Shown: positions 34,843-45,334, counted from the stretch's first letter. The stretch: DNA of 64,000 nt from Megamerina dolium (GCA_963854835.1 OY978525.1:65711407-65775406); one strand, 5' to 3'. A program made the numbers and translations. Notes: a model not told the origin generated them from the letters alone.

Positions 34843-35166
34843 ATGATTATTGAAGTGAAATTACTCTATAAAAGAATGGGTGAAATTAGTGATGCTATTC
34901 AATTTTTTTTAAATAAAAATGAGTATATCATCTCTGTGGAAGAAAAGCAAAATTTATTATATATTATGAATACTTTCAATGATTTCACAGTTACGGATTT
35001 TTGCGAAAATGACAATGTAATCCATAGTAAGGACTGTATGCGGAATAGACTCATTACGAATAATGAGTCATATACTTGCATCTGTCACATATATAGATCT
35101 ATATTCACCTATATCATACATTTAGCGAATAAATACAATATGACTCTGGGGCGAGAGAGAGAATAA
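34843..35166 (+). CDS. Polinton left-end accessory protein 2, unknown
   Basis: 107 codons, not recognised. It looks alpha-helical, with segments such as AIQFFLNKNEYI and EEKQNLLYIMNTFNDF and six cysteines in the C-terminal half. It lies 23 bases downstream of 34340-34819 on the same strand. An AATAAA and (AAT)n tract follow within 200 bases. It could be a second exon of the first gene rather than a separate protein. I see no acceptor strong enough to decide. Confidence 0.5.
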   Translation: MIIEVKLLYKRMGEISDAIQFFLNKNEYIISVEEKQNLLYIMNTFNDFTVTDFCENDNVIHSKDCMRNRLITNNESYTCICHIYRSIFTYIIHLANKYNMTLGRERE

Positions 35167-35412
35167 GATCGACAACCAACATACCTACCATCAATGAAGT
35201 TCCTATATTCCAACGTAAAAAATAATTTCAACTTTAAAAATATATTTTTTTAGTATAAGATTTTTATTTATTGAATATTAAATTTATAAAAATTATGTTC
35301 TACATTTATTATTTTATATAATATTAATAATAATAATAATAATAATAATAAAATACTTTTAATTTTTATAAATAAAATTCTTGCGCCTCATGGTGATTTA
35401 TTTTTACTATAT

Positions 35413-36053
35413 TTAAGTTATGACGAAACACAGTTCCCGGTGGGTTTTGACGCCTATAAATGGCGTAACACCAGCATTTATAAGCGCTTTTAATGGTTCG
35501 CTCATATTACTAAATCGGGGTGGTAAGAATACCACCCCGTCATTTAGACTTAACATAATTTTCGGCCCGTAGGCCGTTTGCTTCAATTCGCATTTGATTA
35601 TCTGATAGCCTTGATCGACTATCAGAGCATCAATGCGAATTATCGGGTTGCAGTTGTTTAATCTCTGTAATTCATTGGCCGCTTCCTGCGGCGTATATTT
35701 CACCCCCTCCTCCTCCTTTTCTTTCTGCTGCTGCTGCTGCTGCTGCTGTTGCTGATGCTGATGTTGTTGTTGTTGTTGTTGTTGCTGTTGCTGCTCTTCT
35801 TGTTGTTGCTGCTGCTGCTGCAGTTGTTGCTGTTGTTGTTGATGTTGCTGCTGCTGCTGCTGTTGTTGTTGCTGATGTTGTTGCTGCTGCGTGCCGCAGA
35901 TTATGTATCGCTGAGAGAAGGGTATCTCCTCATCATCTAAAATTTCCACAATGTTCTGTAATGAAAGTATATATAAATTATTAATATCATAAAACAATGA
36001 TTTTTTTTTTTTACAATAGAGAAATGTATACTTACATTATCGTTCCGGTTCAT
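35413..36053 (-). CDS. spliced polyglutamine protein of the Polinton, possible OB-fold
   Basis: Two exons. Exon 1 is 36036-36053 (MNRNDN) and exon 2 is 35413-35955. The 80-base intron (35956-36035) has GTAAGT and TTTCATTACAG. Splicing keeps the frame into NIVEILDDEEIPFSQRY. This choice replaces an unspliced start inside the intron at 35997. Next comes a glutamine-rich tract of about 60 residues coded by mixed CAG/CAA, a charged KEKEEEGV stretch and a C-terminal domain of about 105 residues. The last carries YQIIKCELKQTAYGPKIMLS and FLPPRFSNM. That strand-rich pattern resembles OB-fold nucleic-acid-binding proteins, which is an inference only. It is convergent with the two plus-strand genes on its left. 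Confidence 0.72.
35956..36035 (-). other. 80-bp spliceosomal intron
   Basis: On the minus strand the intron begins GTAAGT and ends CATTACAG after a T-rich tract. The joined exons stay in frame. A T run (about 36001-36012) precedes the acceptor region in the intron. Confidence 0.7.
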
Positions 36054-36506
36054 TCTGCTTCCTTCGAATAGTTGTCAATAATGATTTCTATTAGGATCGT
36101 ACACCGTCTATTTATTCAATTTTCAACTATATGAAGCATGTATACATGTATATGATAAATATTTTTATGTATACGGCTTACAATCGGCCCCTTGACCGCA
36201 ACATAATAGTTCACATAGTTAAAATCCCTAAACGTATTAGATATGAAAAGTGGGCCGCAGCAATAGACCACTAATTGTACTTCTGCTATGTGATAAGGTG
36301 CCGCAAATTGACAACATATAAAGATAAAGATTCAACACATTGACAAAATATTTTTTTTGGTCATATGGGGTGATAAGCTCATATACACTAATACACGCCC
36401 CACATTTACCAACATTATTACACGCCCCACATTTATTTAAATGGTTCATTTCATAGAATTAGTTGCAGTATAAAATTGCAGCGATTCGTAAAGAGTAGTT
36501 GAAAGA

Positions 36507-36508
<2 letters not shown>
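36054..36508. other. noncoding spacer of the Polinton
   Basis: AT-rich DNA upstream of the polyglutamine gene, presumably holding its promoter. A short direct repeat, ACACGCCCCACATTT, occurs twice near 36391-36435. No gene was identified. Confidence 0.5.
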
Positions 36509-36540
<32 letters not shown>

Positions 36541-36671
36541 CTTATTTTTTTTATTGAATCTTTCTTATACAAGAAACTAACAATAAGTATTAAAATCTTA
36601 CAAACTAAATAAAACTATGTGATATCCCCTACGTTCCATCACAATTTGGTGAGTCGCGAGATGTAGCAATT

Positions 36672-39320
36672 TTACAGCATATTCAGTGTGTCTTTTCTTT
36701 TTAATCGACGATGCCCCTTGCTCAGCAACAATTGCCTAGCAAGGGGATTCGGATGATTGTGTAATTTTTGAATGTAGCTTCTGCAGGACATTGCAACTTC
36801 CTCAGAAATTGTGGATACATTTAAATCTCGATGGATGTTAACGTTCCTCATATACCAAGGCGCATTTACAATAATTCGCAGACACTTGGATTGTATTCGC
36901 TGCAATTTTTCAATATTAGAGGGAGATGCGGTGCCCCAAAACTGAATACCATAAGTCCAGATTGGTTTCAGGATTGCTTTATATAATAGCACTTTGTATT
37001 CAAGATTCAACTTTGATCTTTTGTGTAACAGCCACCATAACTGATTCATTTTAAGCTTGATCTGAGTTTTCTTTGCCTCTATGTGATTTTTCCATGTCAG
37101 CCTTCTGTCGAGGTGAATACCCAAGTACTTTGTTGAGGAACATTGTGGAACTGATTGGCCATTAATTTTAAGTGGGGGACATGTATCTAGCCTTAGCGTG
37201 AAGGTTACATGTACGCTCTTTGATTCATTGACTTTTATACGCCATTTTGCTAGCCAGATTTCGAGAGAATCGACATGAGTCTGCAGGAGTTTAGTAGCTT
37301 CTATGGGGTTAGAGCGAGAGCACAATATTGCCGTATCATCAGCAAAGGTCGATATGAATGTATAGTTATTGTTGGGCATATCTGAAGTGTATAAGAGATA
37401 CAGTAAGGGACCCAAAACGCTTCCTTGAGGAACGCCAGCGTGAATATCCAATGGATTTGTTGTGTAATCCTTGTGATGTACGAGAAATTGTCTTTTCGTG
37501 AGGTAGCTACTAAGCAATGAGGAGACATTTGCAGGCAGTAATAGTTTGAGTTTGTAAATAAGGCCATCGTGCCATACTTTATCGAAAGCTTGAGTGATAT
37601 CAAGAAAGACAGCTGAGCAATACTTTTTTTCTTCAAAAGTGTTCCTTATCAGAGTTACAATGCGGTGGACTTGTTCTATTGTGCCGTGCTGTTTTCTAAA
37701 TCCAAACTGATGTTGAGGAATCAGTTGGTTGAGATTAATAAATGGAGTTATATTCATGACAAGTAGCTTTTCGAATACTTTAGAAAGTAGAGGCAGGAGG
37801 CTGATAGGTCTGTACGATGCAACTTTTGTAGGGTCTTTTCCTGGTTTTGCTATCATAATAATTTTTGAAGTTTTCCAGCATTTGGGATAGTGTTTAATAC
37901 GAAGGATAGCATTGAAAATGTGCATCAGATGAATTACTGAAGCCGGAGGTAGCTCTTTTATCATTTTACCGGTAATTTTATCTGGACCAGGTGATTTTTT
38001 TGGGTTTAAATCTTTATAAATTGCTTTGAATATGTCCTTTTTTTTAATTTTGAGCGTTATTGAGCAAGGTTGAGAAGTTAATATTGGTAATGAGGACTGT
38101 GAAGAGGGTGGATTGGGTGTAAACACACTTTTTAGGTGGTTTGCAAAAGCCAAACCCTTCTCACAGTTGCTTCTAGCCCAATTACCGTCACTCAAACGGA
38201 TGGGGGAATCAGTGAGAATTGGCCGATTTGATTTTTTTGCTGATTTCCACAAGGAGTAGTCTGACGCTTCACCAGGTGTTAATTTCGCTATGTGCTCTTC
38301 TAACTCTTTGTTGTTTTTATTTTTTAAGGCTTGCTTTAACTTTCGAGTGCAGTGCTGTAGCTGTGTTTTCAGATTCGGTGATCTGAATTCTTGCCATTGT
38401 CTTCGGAGTCTTCTTTTTTGTCTTACTAGCAATTCAATATCGGCTGGTGTGTATGGGCTATAGTTTGATTGCTTGCATACCTTTGTGCAGGTGGCTGAGC
38501 TGAGAGCTAATGAGAGCAGCTGGTTGAATTTTTCGAGTGCTGAGTCTACATCGTGTCCATTTCTTAATACAGTACTCAGAGGAAGATGGGAATTTATATA
38601 TTTCTTGAATTTTAACCAGTCTATTTTCTTTCTAACGCAATTGCTTTGGGGGCTTGGTGATTTTATAGATATTACCGTGGGTGAGTGGTCAGATGATAGA
38701 TCATAATTACACTCTGTGGAGATATTTTCCATCTGCAAACCTTTGGCGACTCCAAAGTCTATGAGATCGGGTATTTTCCTCTTGTCCGTCGGCCAATATG
38801 TCGGTTGACCATTTGAAATAACATCGTAGCCGTGGTTAGTGATGATTGAACATAGTCTTTTGCCTTTTGGAGTTATTAATCGGGAGCCCCAGTGAGTGTG
38901 TTTGGCGTTGAAATCGCCAGCAACCAAGAATTTGCTACCAAGAGTTGAGAAAAATTCTTTATATTGCTGTTCGGTAATACTGTATCTTGGGGGACAGTAT
39001 ATCGCAGATATTACTAGCTTAGAGATGTATTCTTCCAGACATATGGATGTTGCTTGCAAGTAGACGCTACTAAAATCTTCAAGAACATGATGTTTTATTC
39101 TGCTTTTTATCAATATGGCAGTTCCTCCGCGTGCCTTACCATGCGGATGATTTGTGGTGTACAGTTTGTAATATGGTATTTGGTAGCAATTTTTGTCAGT
39201 GAAATGGGTCTCAGATATCATCATTATGTCGATTTGGCTGGATTCAAGGAATTGAATTAGCTCCAAACGGTGCTGGCTTAAGCCGTTGGCGTTCCAGTGG
39301 CATATCTTGAGACAACTCAT
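36672..39320 (-). CDS. jockey ORF2: endonuclease and reverse transcriptase
   Basis: 882 residues, full length for jockey ORF2. The endonuclease (about 1-225) has ICHWNANGLS, ISETHF (Glu), VAGDFNAKHTHWGS and SSDHSPTV. The linker has RQKRRLRRQW. The reverse transcriptase (about 430-720) has SYRPISLLPLLSK, QHQFGFRKQHGT, AVFLDITQAFDKVW, GVPQGSVLGPLLYLLYTSD and FADDTAIL (catalytic Asp pair). The C-terminal domain has ILKPIWTYGIQFWG. The enzyme nicks chromosomal DNA and primes reverse transcription there. Its ATG overlaps the ORF1 stop (ATGA at 39317-39320), as in stop-and-restart translation. No disruption is seen, so this copy may be active. Confidence 0.95.
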   Translation of the reverse strand: MSCLKICHWNANGLSQHRLELIQFLESSQIDIMMISETHFTDKNCYQIPYYKLYTTNHPHGKARGGTAILIKSRIKHHVLEDFSSVYLQATSICLEEYISKLVISAIYCPPRYSITEQQYKEFFSTLGSKFLVAGDFNAKHTHWGSRLITPKGKRLCSIITNHGYDVISNGQPTYWPTDKRKIPDLIDFGVAKGLQMENISTECNYDLSSDHSPTVISIKSPSPQSNCVRKKIDWLKFKKYINSHLPLSTVLRNGHDVDSALEKFNQLLSLALSSATCTKVCKQSNYSPYTPADIELLVRQKRRLRRQWQEFRSPNLKTQLQHCTRKLKQALKNKNNKELEEHIAKLTPGEASDYSLWKSAKKSNRPILTDSPIRLSDGNWARSNCEKGLAFANHLKSVFTPNPPSSQSSLPILTSQPCSITLKIKKKDIFKAIYKDLNPKKSPGPDKITGKMIKELPPASVIHLMHIFNAILRIKHYPKCWKTSKIIMIAKPGKDPTKVASYRPISLLPLLSKVFEKLLVMNITPFINLNQLIPQHQFGFRKQHGTIEQVHRIVTLIRNTFEEKKYCSAVFLDITQAFDKVWHDGLIYKLKLLLPANVSSLLSSYLTKRQFLVHHKDYTTNPLDIHAGVPQGSVLGPLLYLLYTSDMPNNNYTFISTFADDTAILCSRSNPIEATKLLQTHVDSLEIWLAKWRIKVNESKSVHVTFTLRLDTCPPLKINGQSVPQCSSTKYLGIHLDRRLTWKNHIEAKKTQIKLKMNQLWWLLHKRSKLNLEYKVLLYKAILKPIWTYGIQFWGTASPSNIEKLQRIQSKCLRIIVNAPWYMRNVNIHRDLNVSTISEEVAMSCRSYIQKLHNHPNPLARQLLLSKGHRRLKRKDTLNML

Positions 39321-40930
39321 GGTCTGGATAGCAATGTTTGGAGTAACATCGATTGATTTTTCATCATTTCTTGCATCATTGTTTGCATTGAGTTCATGAA
39401 TTGGTTCATATTCTGAATCAATGTTTGAAGCAAATGTTCAAGGGTACTTGGCTGTTGGGTGGGCAGTGAGTGTTTCTGCTCATTATTTACATTGCTTTGT
39501 TGGTGTGGGTTTTGTTTTAACACGCTAGCGTATGAATTGGTTTGATTCTTGTTTGGGATTGCAGAGAAGAATTGTGTTGCATCAATATTTTGTCTCTTAC
39601 TTGAGTTGGCTATCTGAGTTTGCTCAACTGGTTTTAGAGGTTGATTGCTAGCGGAGAAATTTAGCTTTAGGGTTGTATATACTGGGCAACCTCTATAATT
39701 TGCGGTGTGATTACCTCCACAATTGCTGCATTTTTTCATGCTAGCATCGTCTTTAGATTTTGGGCATATGTTTGATTTATGGAGATCTCCACAAATCACA
39801 CAAACAGCTGGCAGGGTACAATATGTCTTAGTATGTCCATATTCTTGGCAGTTGCTGCACTGAGGAGGTCCAGTTCTCTTATGGGGTTCTTCGATTGTGA
39901 TTTTGCGATGCAATAAATATCGAATTTTATATATGGGGTGTACTTCACCTTTTTTTAGGGGTTTTGTTTCAGGCTGAAGCTCAATACGATATAACGGTTG
40001 AGGTATATTGCTCTTGTTGAGAATGTTGAATACTGTTTTGGCTTGAAACCCTTCTTCCTGGAGGGCAAGTTTGATTTCGTTAATATCAACGTTGGGTTCG
40101 ACGCCTTTGAGTACAACGATTAAGCCCTTACTACTTTTTAGCTGATATGTGTAGTAATTCTTTTTTACAGCATCAAATTCCGCTATTACTTTGCGATAAT
40201 GAGTTTCGCTGTAGATTTGCACTTTTGTTTCCTCAATTTGGCCTTTGCGAATAGGAACAACATGGAAATTCTTTGGTCCTATAAGACTTGTAATTCTAGA
40301 AATCAACTTATCTGAGTTGCGTTCTCTCAAGAAAATGGGTGGGGGTTTGAAATTTTTCTTGGAGATAATATTTTCGTCACTTTCATCACCTGAAAGCAGA
40401 GCGTATCTATTTTCCGAACTAATAGGGACAGTGTTCTGCTTTTGAATTTTTGTTGAATTCATTTGTTTTGAATTTTGCGGACTTCTCTTTCGCTTTACTA
40501 CAGTAATGTAGCGATCAATACCAGTTTGAACAGCAACTGGTTCTTTATTAGTCATCGCACTAGTTGCTTTAACTACTGGGTCATGCACTTCAGTAGAAGT
40601 GCCGTTATTTGATTGCTTTGATGTTGTAGCTGTTGGTGTTACAGCAGGAGAAGCACATTGTACACTCCACGGTATAGAGGGAGATAGTATATCACGATAG
40701 AACAAATTATTTTTTTTGTCTGTATTTATTGTTGTTGCAAAATTTGATGAATTTTTAATATGTGCAGGCAAAAGATTTGCACTGTTACTTTCACTTGTGC
40801 AGTGTGTATCAACTGTTTTATTTGATAATGCACTTATCGGGGGGGTTTGCGCGGGTGACTGCAAATTATTGTTTACACACACATTAACAGGCGATTGCCG
40901 TTGCCGGAGAGGAGAGCGCTGAACACTCAT
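39317..40930 (-). CDS. jockey ORF1: Gag-like RNA-binding protein
   Basis: 537 residues. A low-complexity N-terminus rich in Ser/Thr/Asn/Gln is followed by a KRKRSPQN basic patch. Then comes an RNA-recognition-like middle region (about 210-335, with 'KGLIVVLKGVEPNVDINEIK'). Three zinc knuckles lie at about 360-425: CSNCQEYGHTKTYC, CVICGDLHKSNIC and CSNCGGNHTANYRGC. The glutamine- and methionine-rich C-terminus (QNMNQFMNSMQTMMQEM) may be a coiled coil. It packages the element RNA. It is uninterrupted, unlike the fragment at 1-954. The start was chosen at the first ATG, conserved in both copies. Confidence 0.93.
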   Translation of the reverse strand: MSVQRSPLRQRQSPVNVCVNNNLQSPAQTPPISALSNKTVDTHCTSESNSANLLPAHIKNSSNFATTINTDKKNNLFYRDILSPSIPWSVQCASPAVTPTATTSKQSNNGTSTEVHDPVVKATSAMTNKEPVAVQTGIDRYITVVKRKRSPQNSKQMNSTKIQKQNTVPISSENRYALLSGDESDENIISKKNFKPPPIFLRERNSDKLISRITSLIGPKNFHVVPIRKGQIEETKVQIYSETHYRKVIAEFDAVKKNYYTYQLKSSKGLIVVLKGVEPNVDINEIKLALQEEGFQAKTVFNILNKSNIPQPLYRIELQPETKPLKKGEVHPIYKIRYLLHRKITIEEPHKRTGPPQCSNCQEYGHTKTYCTLPAVCVICGDLHKSNICPKSKDDASMKKCSNCGGNHTANYRGCPVYTTLKLNFSASNQPLKPVEQTQIANSSKRQNIDATQFFSAIPNKNQTNSYASVLKQNPHQQSNVNNEQKHSLPTQQPSTLEHLLQTLIQNMNQFMNSMQTMMQEMMKNQSMLLQTLLSRP

Positions 40931-41029
40931 ACTGTAAACAAAATGTTTGCAAATTATATTATTATTTTATTTGTTTTTTTTTTTTTTTTCTAAAAATCAA
41001 AATAAAGACGTCCACTCTTATTGGTGACT

Positions 41030-41560
41030 TTCGCGAACTGCGAACTCTTGAAATTATCTTTCCAATAAAATAATTTAATGAGTGAAATAAATGAAAAAAT
41101 AACTAAGTGAAGTGAATTATATATTCGTGCAGTGCAGTGATAACTTTTTGAATAAATAACTACTATAAATATATATATTTTCAAAAAACTGCACTCGAAA
41201 AAAATAAATCATTTAAATCGTGTATTCGAAAGTTTTTTAATTGTGGTAATAAGTTTTTGGATAATTATTATAAATACACATTCTAAAAATCTATACTCGA
41301 ATTCGTACTCATATGAATAAAAGTAAAAACTAATAAACAAAAATAGTGATATCTTACTCTAAGAGTAGCAGCAGCAGCAGTAGCAGAAATAAAAAATAGC
41401 AACTACATAATCATCACCATCATCATCATCATCATCAGCAACAATAGTAGCAACAACAGTAGCATCAGCAACAGCAGCAGCAGCAGTAGCAGCAGTAGCA
41501 GCAGCAGGAGCAATAATAATAGCAGTGAGAGCATCAGTAACAATTAAGTAATATTACCAA

Positions 41561-41606
<46 letters not shown>

Positions 41607-41638
41607 ATTATTATATCTATATTAAATTTTATTTAATA
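41030..41638 (+). promoter_or_regulatory. low-complexity leader upstream of Polinton polymerase
   Basis: Holds (AGC)n/(CAN)n trinucleotide runs at about 41366-41530, including (CAT)n near 41415, and (ATT)n at about 41561-41604, ending 35 bases before the polymerase ATG. Stops in all frames argue against coding. It presumably serves as leader or promoter DNA of the polymerase gene. The left part may include the 5' end of the jockey insertion. Confidence 0.5.
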
Positions 41639-44600
41639 ATGTCGAAACGTAAAACAGTGCACTCAGCTTTCTTTTGTGAGGAATGTGATACATTTTTCTC
41701 TGCAAAGAGAAATTTGCAAGCACACATTAAACGGGTTCATTCACAAAAAAAGAAAGAATCCAATACTACATATTGCGATTTTTGTAAAAAAGATGTGATA
41801 ACTCGTAATTGGAGTTATCACATACATACGAATATTCATAAAAGAAATGCTTGCGAAATCGTTGATGGTAATGTGAAAGTTATTCAGTCAGCATTTAAAA
41901 ATAGGATAAAGACCCTTCAATTTAATAATGATGATGAGGGTGATTTAATCCCCGAAAAATTTATAGGGAAAATTTCGAATTGTATAGTTAGCGTTTTGAA
42001 AGAGTCTTTACTAAGTAATGACCCTTTCAAATATAATTTCGAATTGTTTGGAGAGTATGTAAAACCACCTCACGATATAGTGGAGGTTAAATCTTTTCAA
42101 ACAAATATGATACCCATACACACTATACACGAACTGGAGAGCTCACTAAACGATCATGTTGAAAAGATCAAAAATCAAATGAGTGAATTCCAGGAACGAG
42201 ATAGTGGGTGGGCCCTTCTTAAATTACTTCATTTGGAGGTTAATGTGAATAAGCTCGACATGATAAAAGGAAGTAGTTTCATACCTCTTCCTAAAAAATT
42301 GATGGAGAAAAAAGCATGTGTCAATGTTGAAAATGATGACATGTATTGCTTTAAATGGTCTATTATTGCATCTTTTGTGGATTCACCAATTAATTCGAAC
42401 CGTTGTTCGAATTATAATGTGAATATAAATGATGCAATAATATTTGTGAATGATCTAGAGTTAAACTTTAGCGGTATGGAGTTTCCTCTAGACTATAATG
42501 ATATCCACATTTTCGATGAACAAAATGCAGACATCAGCATATCTGTCTTTGGGTATAATGATGAAATTGGTGATGCTTTTGGTCCAATTTACTGGACAAA
42601 GGATTCACATAGAAAATTTCATATAAATCTTCTATTTATCCAAGATGAGTTAGCGGATAATTTCCATTATGTATGGATTAAGAATGTGTCGCGACTTTTC
42701 AGGTCAACGCTAACTCGCAATGAAAATTCCATTCATTTTTGTAATGTATGTTTACAACATTTTTCAAACGATGAAAAATATAGTCAACATATATCCAGGG
42801 AATGTAATCTTATGGTTACCAGAATGCCTGCTGAAGATAATAAATTTCTCGAATTTAACGGTATACATCATCAGATGGATGTACCTTTTGTAGTATATGC
42901 AGACTTTGAATGTGTATTGAAATCATGTGATGAACAGGTTTCCGAAAAAGTAAGGAACATTCAGGAGCATCTCGCCTGTGCATTTTCATATCAGATCGTA
43001 TGCAATTATAATCCGATATTGAGTAAAATGCGAACATATGTGGGTATGGATTCGTCCAAAATGTTTATTGAGATGTTAGTTGATGATCTCATCAAAATTT
43101 TTGATGATTGCATTAATGTTAAGATTCCGATGAATCCTCTATCTAATGGAGAGCGAGATTTTCATTTTTCATCTCCTATATGCCATATTTGTGAGAGGAA
43201 ATTCATTGAGAATGAAGGGCGTATAATGGATCATTGCCATTTAACCGGGAAATATCGTGGCCCAGCGCATAATGAATGCAATTTGAAATATAAAGTTCCG
43301 AAATTTTTCCCGGTGTTTTTCCATAACCTCTCGGGGTATGACATACATTTATTTATCAGAGAGCTTCAATATAAAAGTGGTTATGTTGATGTAATTGCTG
43401 TAAATAAAGAGAAGTATATTTCTATATCATTTAAACGTAGAAAGGAAAATGGTATAATGGAGATAAGATTTTTAGACTCATTCAGATTTATGGCTTCAAG
43501 TTTGGAGAAATTAGCAAAAAATCTCGATCCCTCAGATTTCCACATGGTTAGAGCAGTGCACCCTAATAATGAAGAATTCGATCTAATTCGACGTAAGGGT
43601 GTATATCCATATAACTATATACAAACGGAGGAAGTTTTACATGAGAAAAGTCTTCCACCAAGAGAAAAATTTTTTAATACTTTAACCGGTTCTCCGTGTT
43701 CTGAAGAGGAATATAATCATGCTAAAAAAGTGTGGATAACATTTAGCTGTTCTTCCTTGAAAGACTACATGGAAATCTATTTGAAATGTGATGTGCTACT
43801 ACTAACTGATATATTTGAAAATTTCAGGAAAAAATGTAGGAATGTGTATAAGCTTGATCCATGTCAATATTATACGGCCCCCGGTTTATCATGGGATGCA
43901 ATGTTGAAGCATACATCTATTTCATTAGAGCTATTCACTTCACATTCAATGCATCATTTTGTGCAGAAGGGGATTCGTGGTGGGATTTGCCAAGTGAGTA
44001 AAAGACACTCGAAGGCAAACAATAAGTATATGAATGATTTCAATCCATTGAAACCATCTGAATATTTAGTATATTTAGACGCCAATAATCTATATGGTTG
44101 GGCAATGTCACAATATCTACCAACAGATGGATTTGAATGGGTTGAAGACATTAACATTAAAGACATATTAGATGCATCTAGTGAATCATCCGTTGGATAC
44201 TTTTTAGAGGTAGATTTGAATTACCCTCTCCAGATGCATGAGCTGCATAACGATTTACCATTTTGTGTTGAAAATATGAACCCTCCAAATAACAGCAAAG
44301 TAACAAAATTAATTACAAATTTAGACAATAAATACAATTATGTAATACACTATAGGTTTCTACAACAGGCAATACAAAATGGTTTAGAGTTATCTAAAGT
44401 TCATAGGGTGTTAAAATTTAATCAATCTCCTTGGTTAAATCAGTATATCGATTTAAACAATCAACATCGCACCTTAGCTACATGCGAATTTGAAAAAAAT
44501 CTTTTCAAATTAATGAACAATGCTGTTTACGGTAAAACAATGGAAAACGTTGAAAAACGTAATGACATTAAAATTTCATCATCTTGGGAGAGTGTTCGGA

Positions 44601-45334
44601 AGAGAAAAGGAGTTAGAGCCCTAATAGCTAGTCCGAATTTTCACAGCATATCAATTTTTGATGAGAATATGTGTGCCATTCAAATGAATAAAATGCGAGT
44701 ATTATATGACAAACCGATATATCTGGGATTTGCAATTTTGGAATTATCAAAACTTAAAATGTATGTCTTTCACTACCAATATATGATTCCAAAATTTAAG
44801 CAAAATTTATCGCTATGTTATATGGATACCGATTCTTTTATTTATAATATTCGCACCGATGATTTTTATCAGGATATCAAAGATGATATTGATAGCAGAT
44901 TTGATACATCGGGCTATGCTATTGATAACCCCTTCAACATACCGCTGAAAAATAAAAAAAAATTAGGTATGATGAAGGATGAGAATAATGGGGCAATTAT
45001 ACGTGAATTTATTGGCCTACGCCCTAAAATGTATTCATTAGATGTAGTTAATTATAATGTTCAGAATAAAGTGAAGGGTATCCCCAAAAATATTTCATCG
45101 CGGTTAACCATCAACGATTTCGCAAGCATTTTATATAGTGGGGATATACTAACTCGTCCTATACATACAATAAGATCTATTCATCATAATTTGTATACAC
45201 GTGAAATGAATAAAATTGTCTTAACTTCAAATGATGATAAAAGAGAAATTCTACCCGATAACATTCACAAAAATGCACATGGTTATTACAACCTCAGTGA
45301 ATTTGTTGAATTGCTTAATAATTCCGATGAGTGA
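41639..45334 (+). CDS. Polinton protein-primed DNA polymerase B
   Basis: 1231 residues. Two N-terminal C2H2 zinc fingers (C13/C16/H29/H34 and C46/C49/H61/H67) and a third near 368-390. The 3'-5' exonuclease has ADFE (D422, E424), FHNLSGYD (D568) and YLKCD (D718). An inserted CHICERKF...DHCH zinc module (about 515-550) resembles endonuclease VII-like folds. The polymerase has motif A YLDANNLYG (D814), motif B KLMNNAVYGKTMEN (from K957) and motif C CYMDTDSF (D1063, D1065). This enzyme replicates the element from a protein primer. All catalytic residues expected of the family are present and the frame is intact. It stands alone on the plus strand and is convergent with the gene at 45537. Confidence 0.96.
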   Translation: MSKRKTVHSAFFCEECDTFFSAKRNLQAHIKRVHSQKKKESNTTYCDFCKKDVITRNWSYHIHTNIHKRNACEIVDGNVKVIQSAFKNRIKTLQFNNDDEGDLIPEKFIGKISNCIVSVLKESLLSNDPFKYNFELFGEYVKPPHDIVEVKSFQTNMIPIHTIHELESSLNDHVEKIKNQMSEFQERDSGWALLKLLHLEVNVNKLDMIKGSSFIPLPKKLMEKKACVNVENDDMYCFKWSIIASFVDSPINSNRCSNYNVNINDAIIFVNDLELNFSGMEFPLDYNDIHIFDEQNADISISVFGYNDEIGDAFGPIYWTKDSHRKFHINLLFIQDELADNFHYVWIKNVSRLFRSTLTRNENSIHFCNVCLQHFSNDEKYSQHISRECNLMVTRMPAEDNKFLEFNGIHHQMDVPFVVYADFECVLKSCDEQVSEKVRNIQEHLACAFSYQIVCNYNPILSKMRTYVGMDSSKMFIEMLVDDLIKIFDDCINVKIPMNPLSNGERDFHFSSPICHICERKFIENEGRIMDHCHLTGKYRGPAHNECNLKYKVPKFFPVFFHNLSGYDIHLFIRELQYKSGYVDVIAVNKEKYISISFKRRKENGIMEIRFLDSFRFMASSLEKLAKNLDPSDFHMVRAVHPNNEEFDLIRRKGVYPYNYIQTEEVLHEKSLPPREKFFNTLTGSPCSEEEYNHAKKVWITFSCSSLKDYMEIYLKCDVLLLTDIFENFRKKCRNVYKLDPCQYYTAPGLSWDAMLKHTSISLELFTSHSMHHFVQKGIRGGICQVSKRHSKANNKYMNDFNPLKPSEYLVYLDANNLYGWAMSQYLPTDGFEWVEDINIKDILDASSESSVGYFLEVDLNYPLQMHELHNDLPFCVENMNPPNNSKVTKLITNLDNKYNYVIHYRFLQQAIQNGLELSKVHRVLKFNQSPWLNQYIDLNNQHRTLATCEFEKNLFKLMNNAVYGKTMENVEKRNDIKISSSWESVRKRKGVRALIASPNFHSISIFDENMCAIQMNKMRVLYDKPIYLGFAILELSKLKMYVFHYQYMIPKFKQNLSLCYMDTDSFIYNIRTDDFYQDIKDDIDSRFDTSGYAIDNPFNIPLKNKKKLGMMKDENNGAIIREFIGLRPKMYSLDVVNYNVQNKVKGIPKNISSRLTINDFASILYSGDILTRPIHTIRSIHHNLYTREMNKIVLTSNDDKREILPDNIHKNAHGYYNLSEFVELLNNSDE

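Larger units (their letters stand above)
36509..41010 (-). mobile_element. intact jockey-clade LINE inserted in the Polinton
   Basis: A 4.5-kb non-LTR retrotransposon with two complete overlapping ORFs and a 29-base poly(A) tail (complement of 36510-36538). The window's first 954 bases are a fragment of the same family, nearly identical. The 5' edge lies somewhere in 40975-41030; AAAGAC at 36502-36507 and about 41000-41006 may be remnants of a target duplication, but this is weak. It splits the spacer between the polyglutamine gene and the DNA polymerase gene, harming neither coding region. Confidence 0.88.

Noticed and set aside
35749..35940. Leucine-rich plus-strand frame that looks like a membrane protein
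   Set aside because: Antisense of the CAG/CAA tract of the polyglutamine gene; no conserved sequence.
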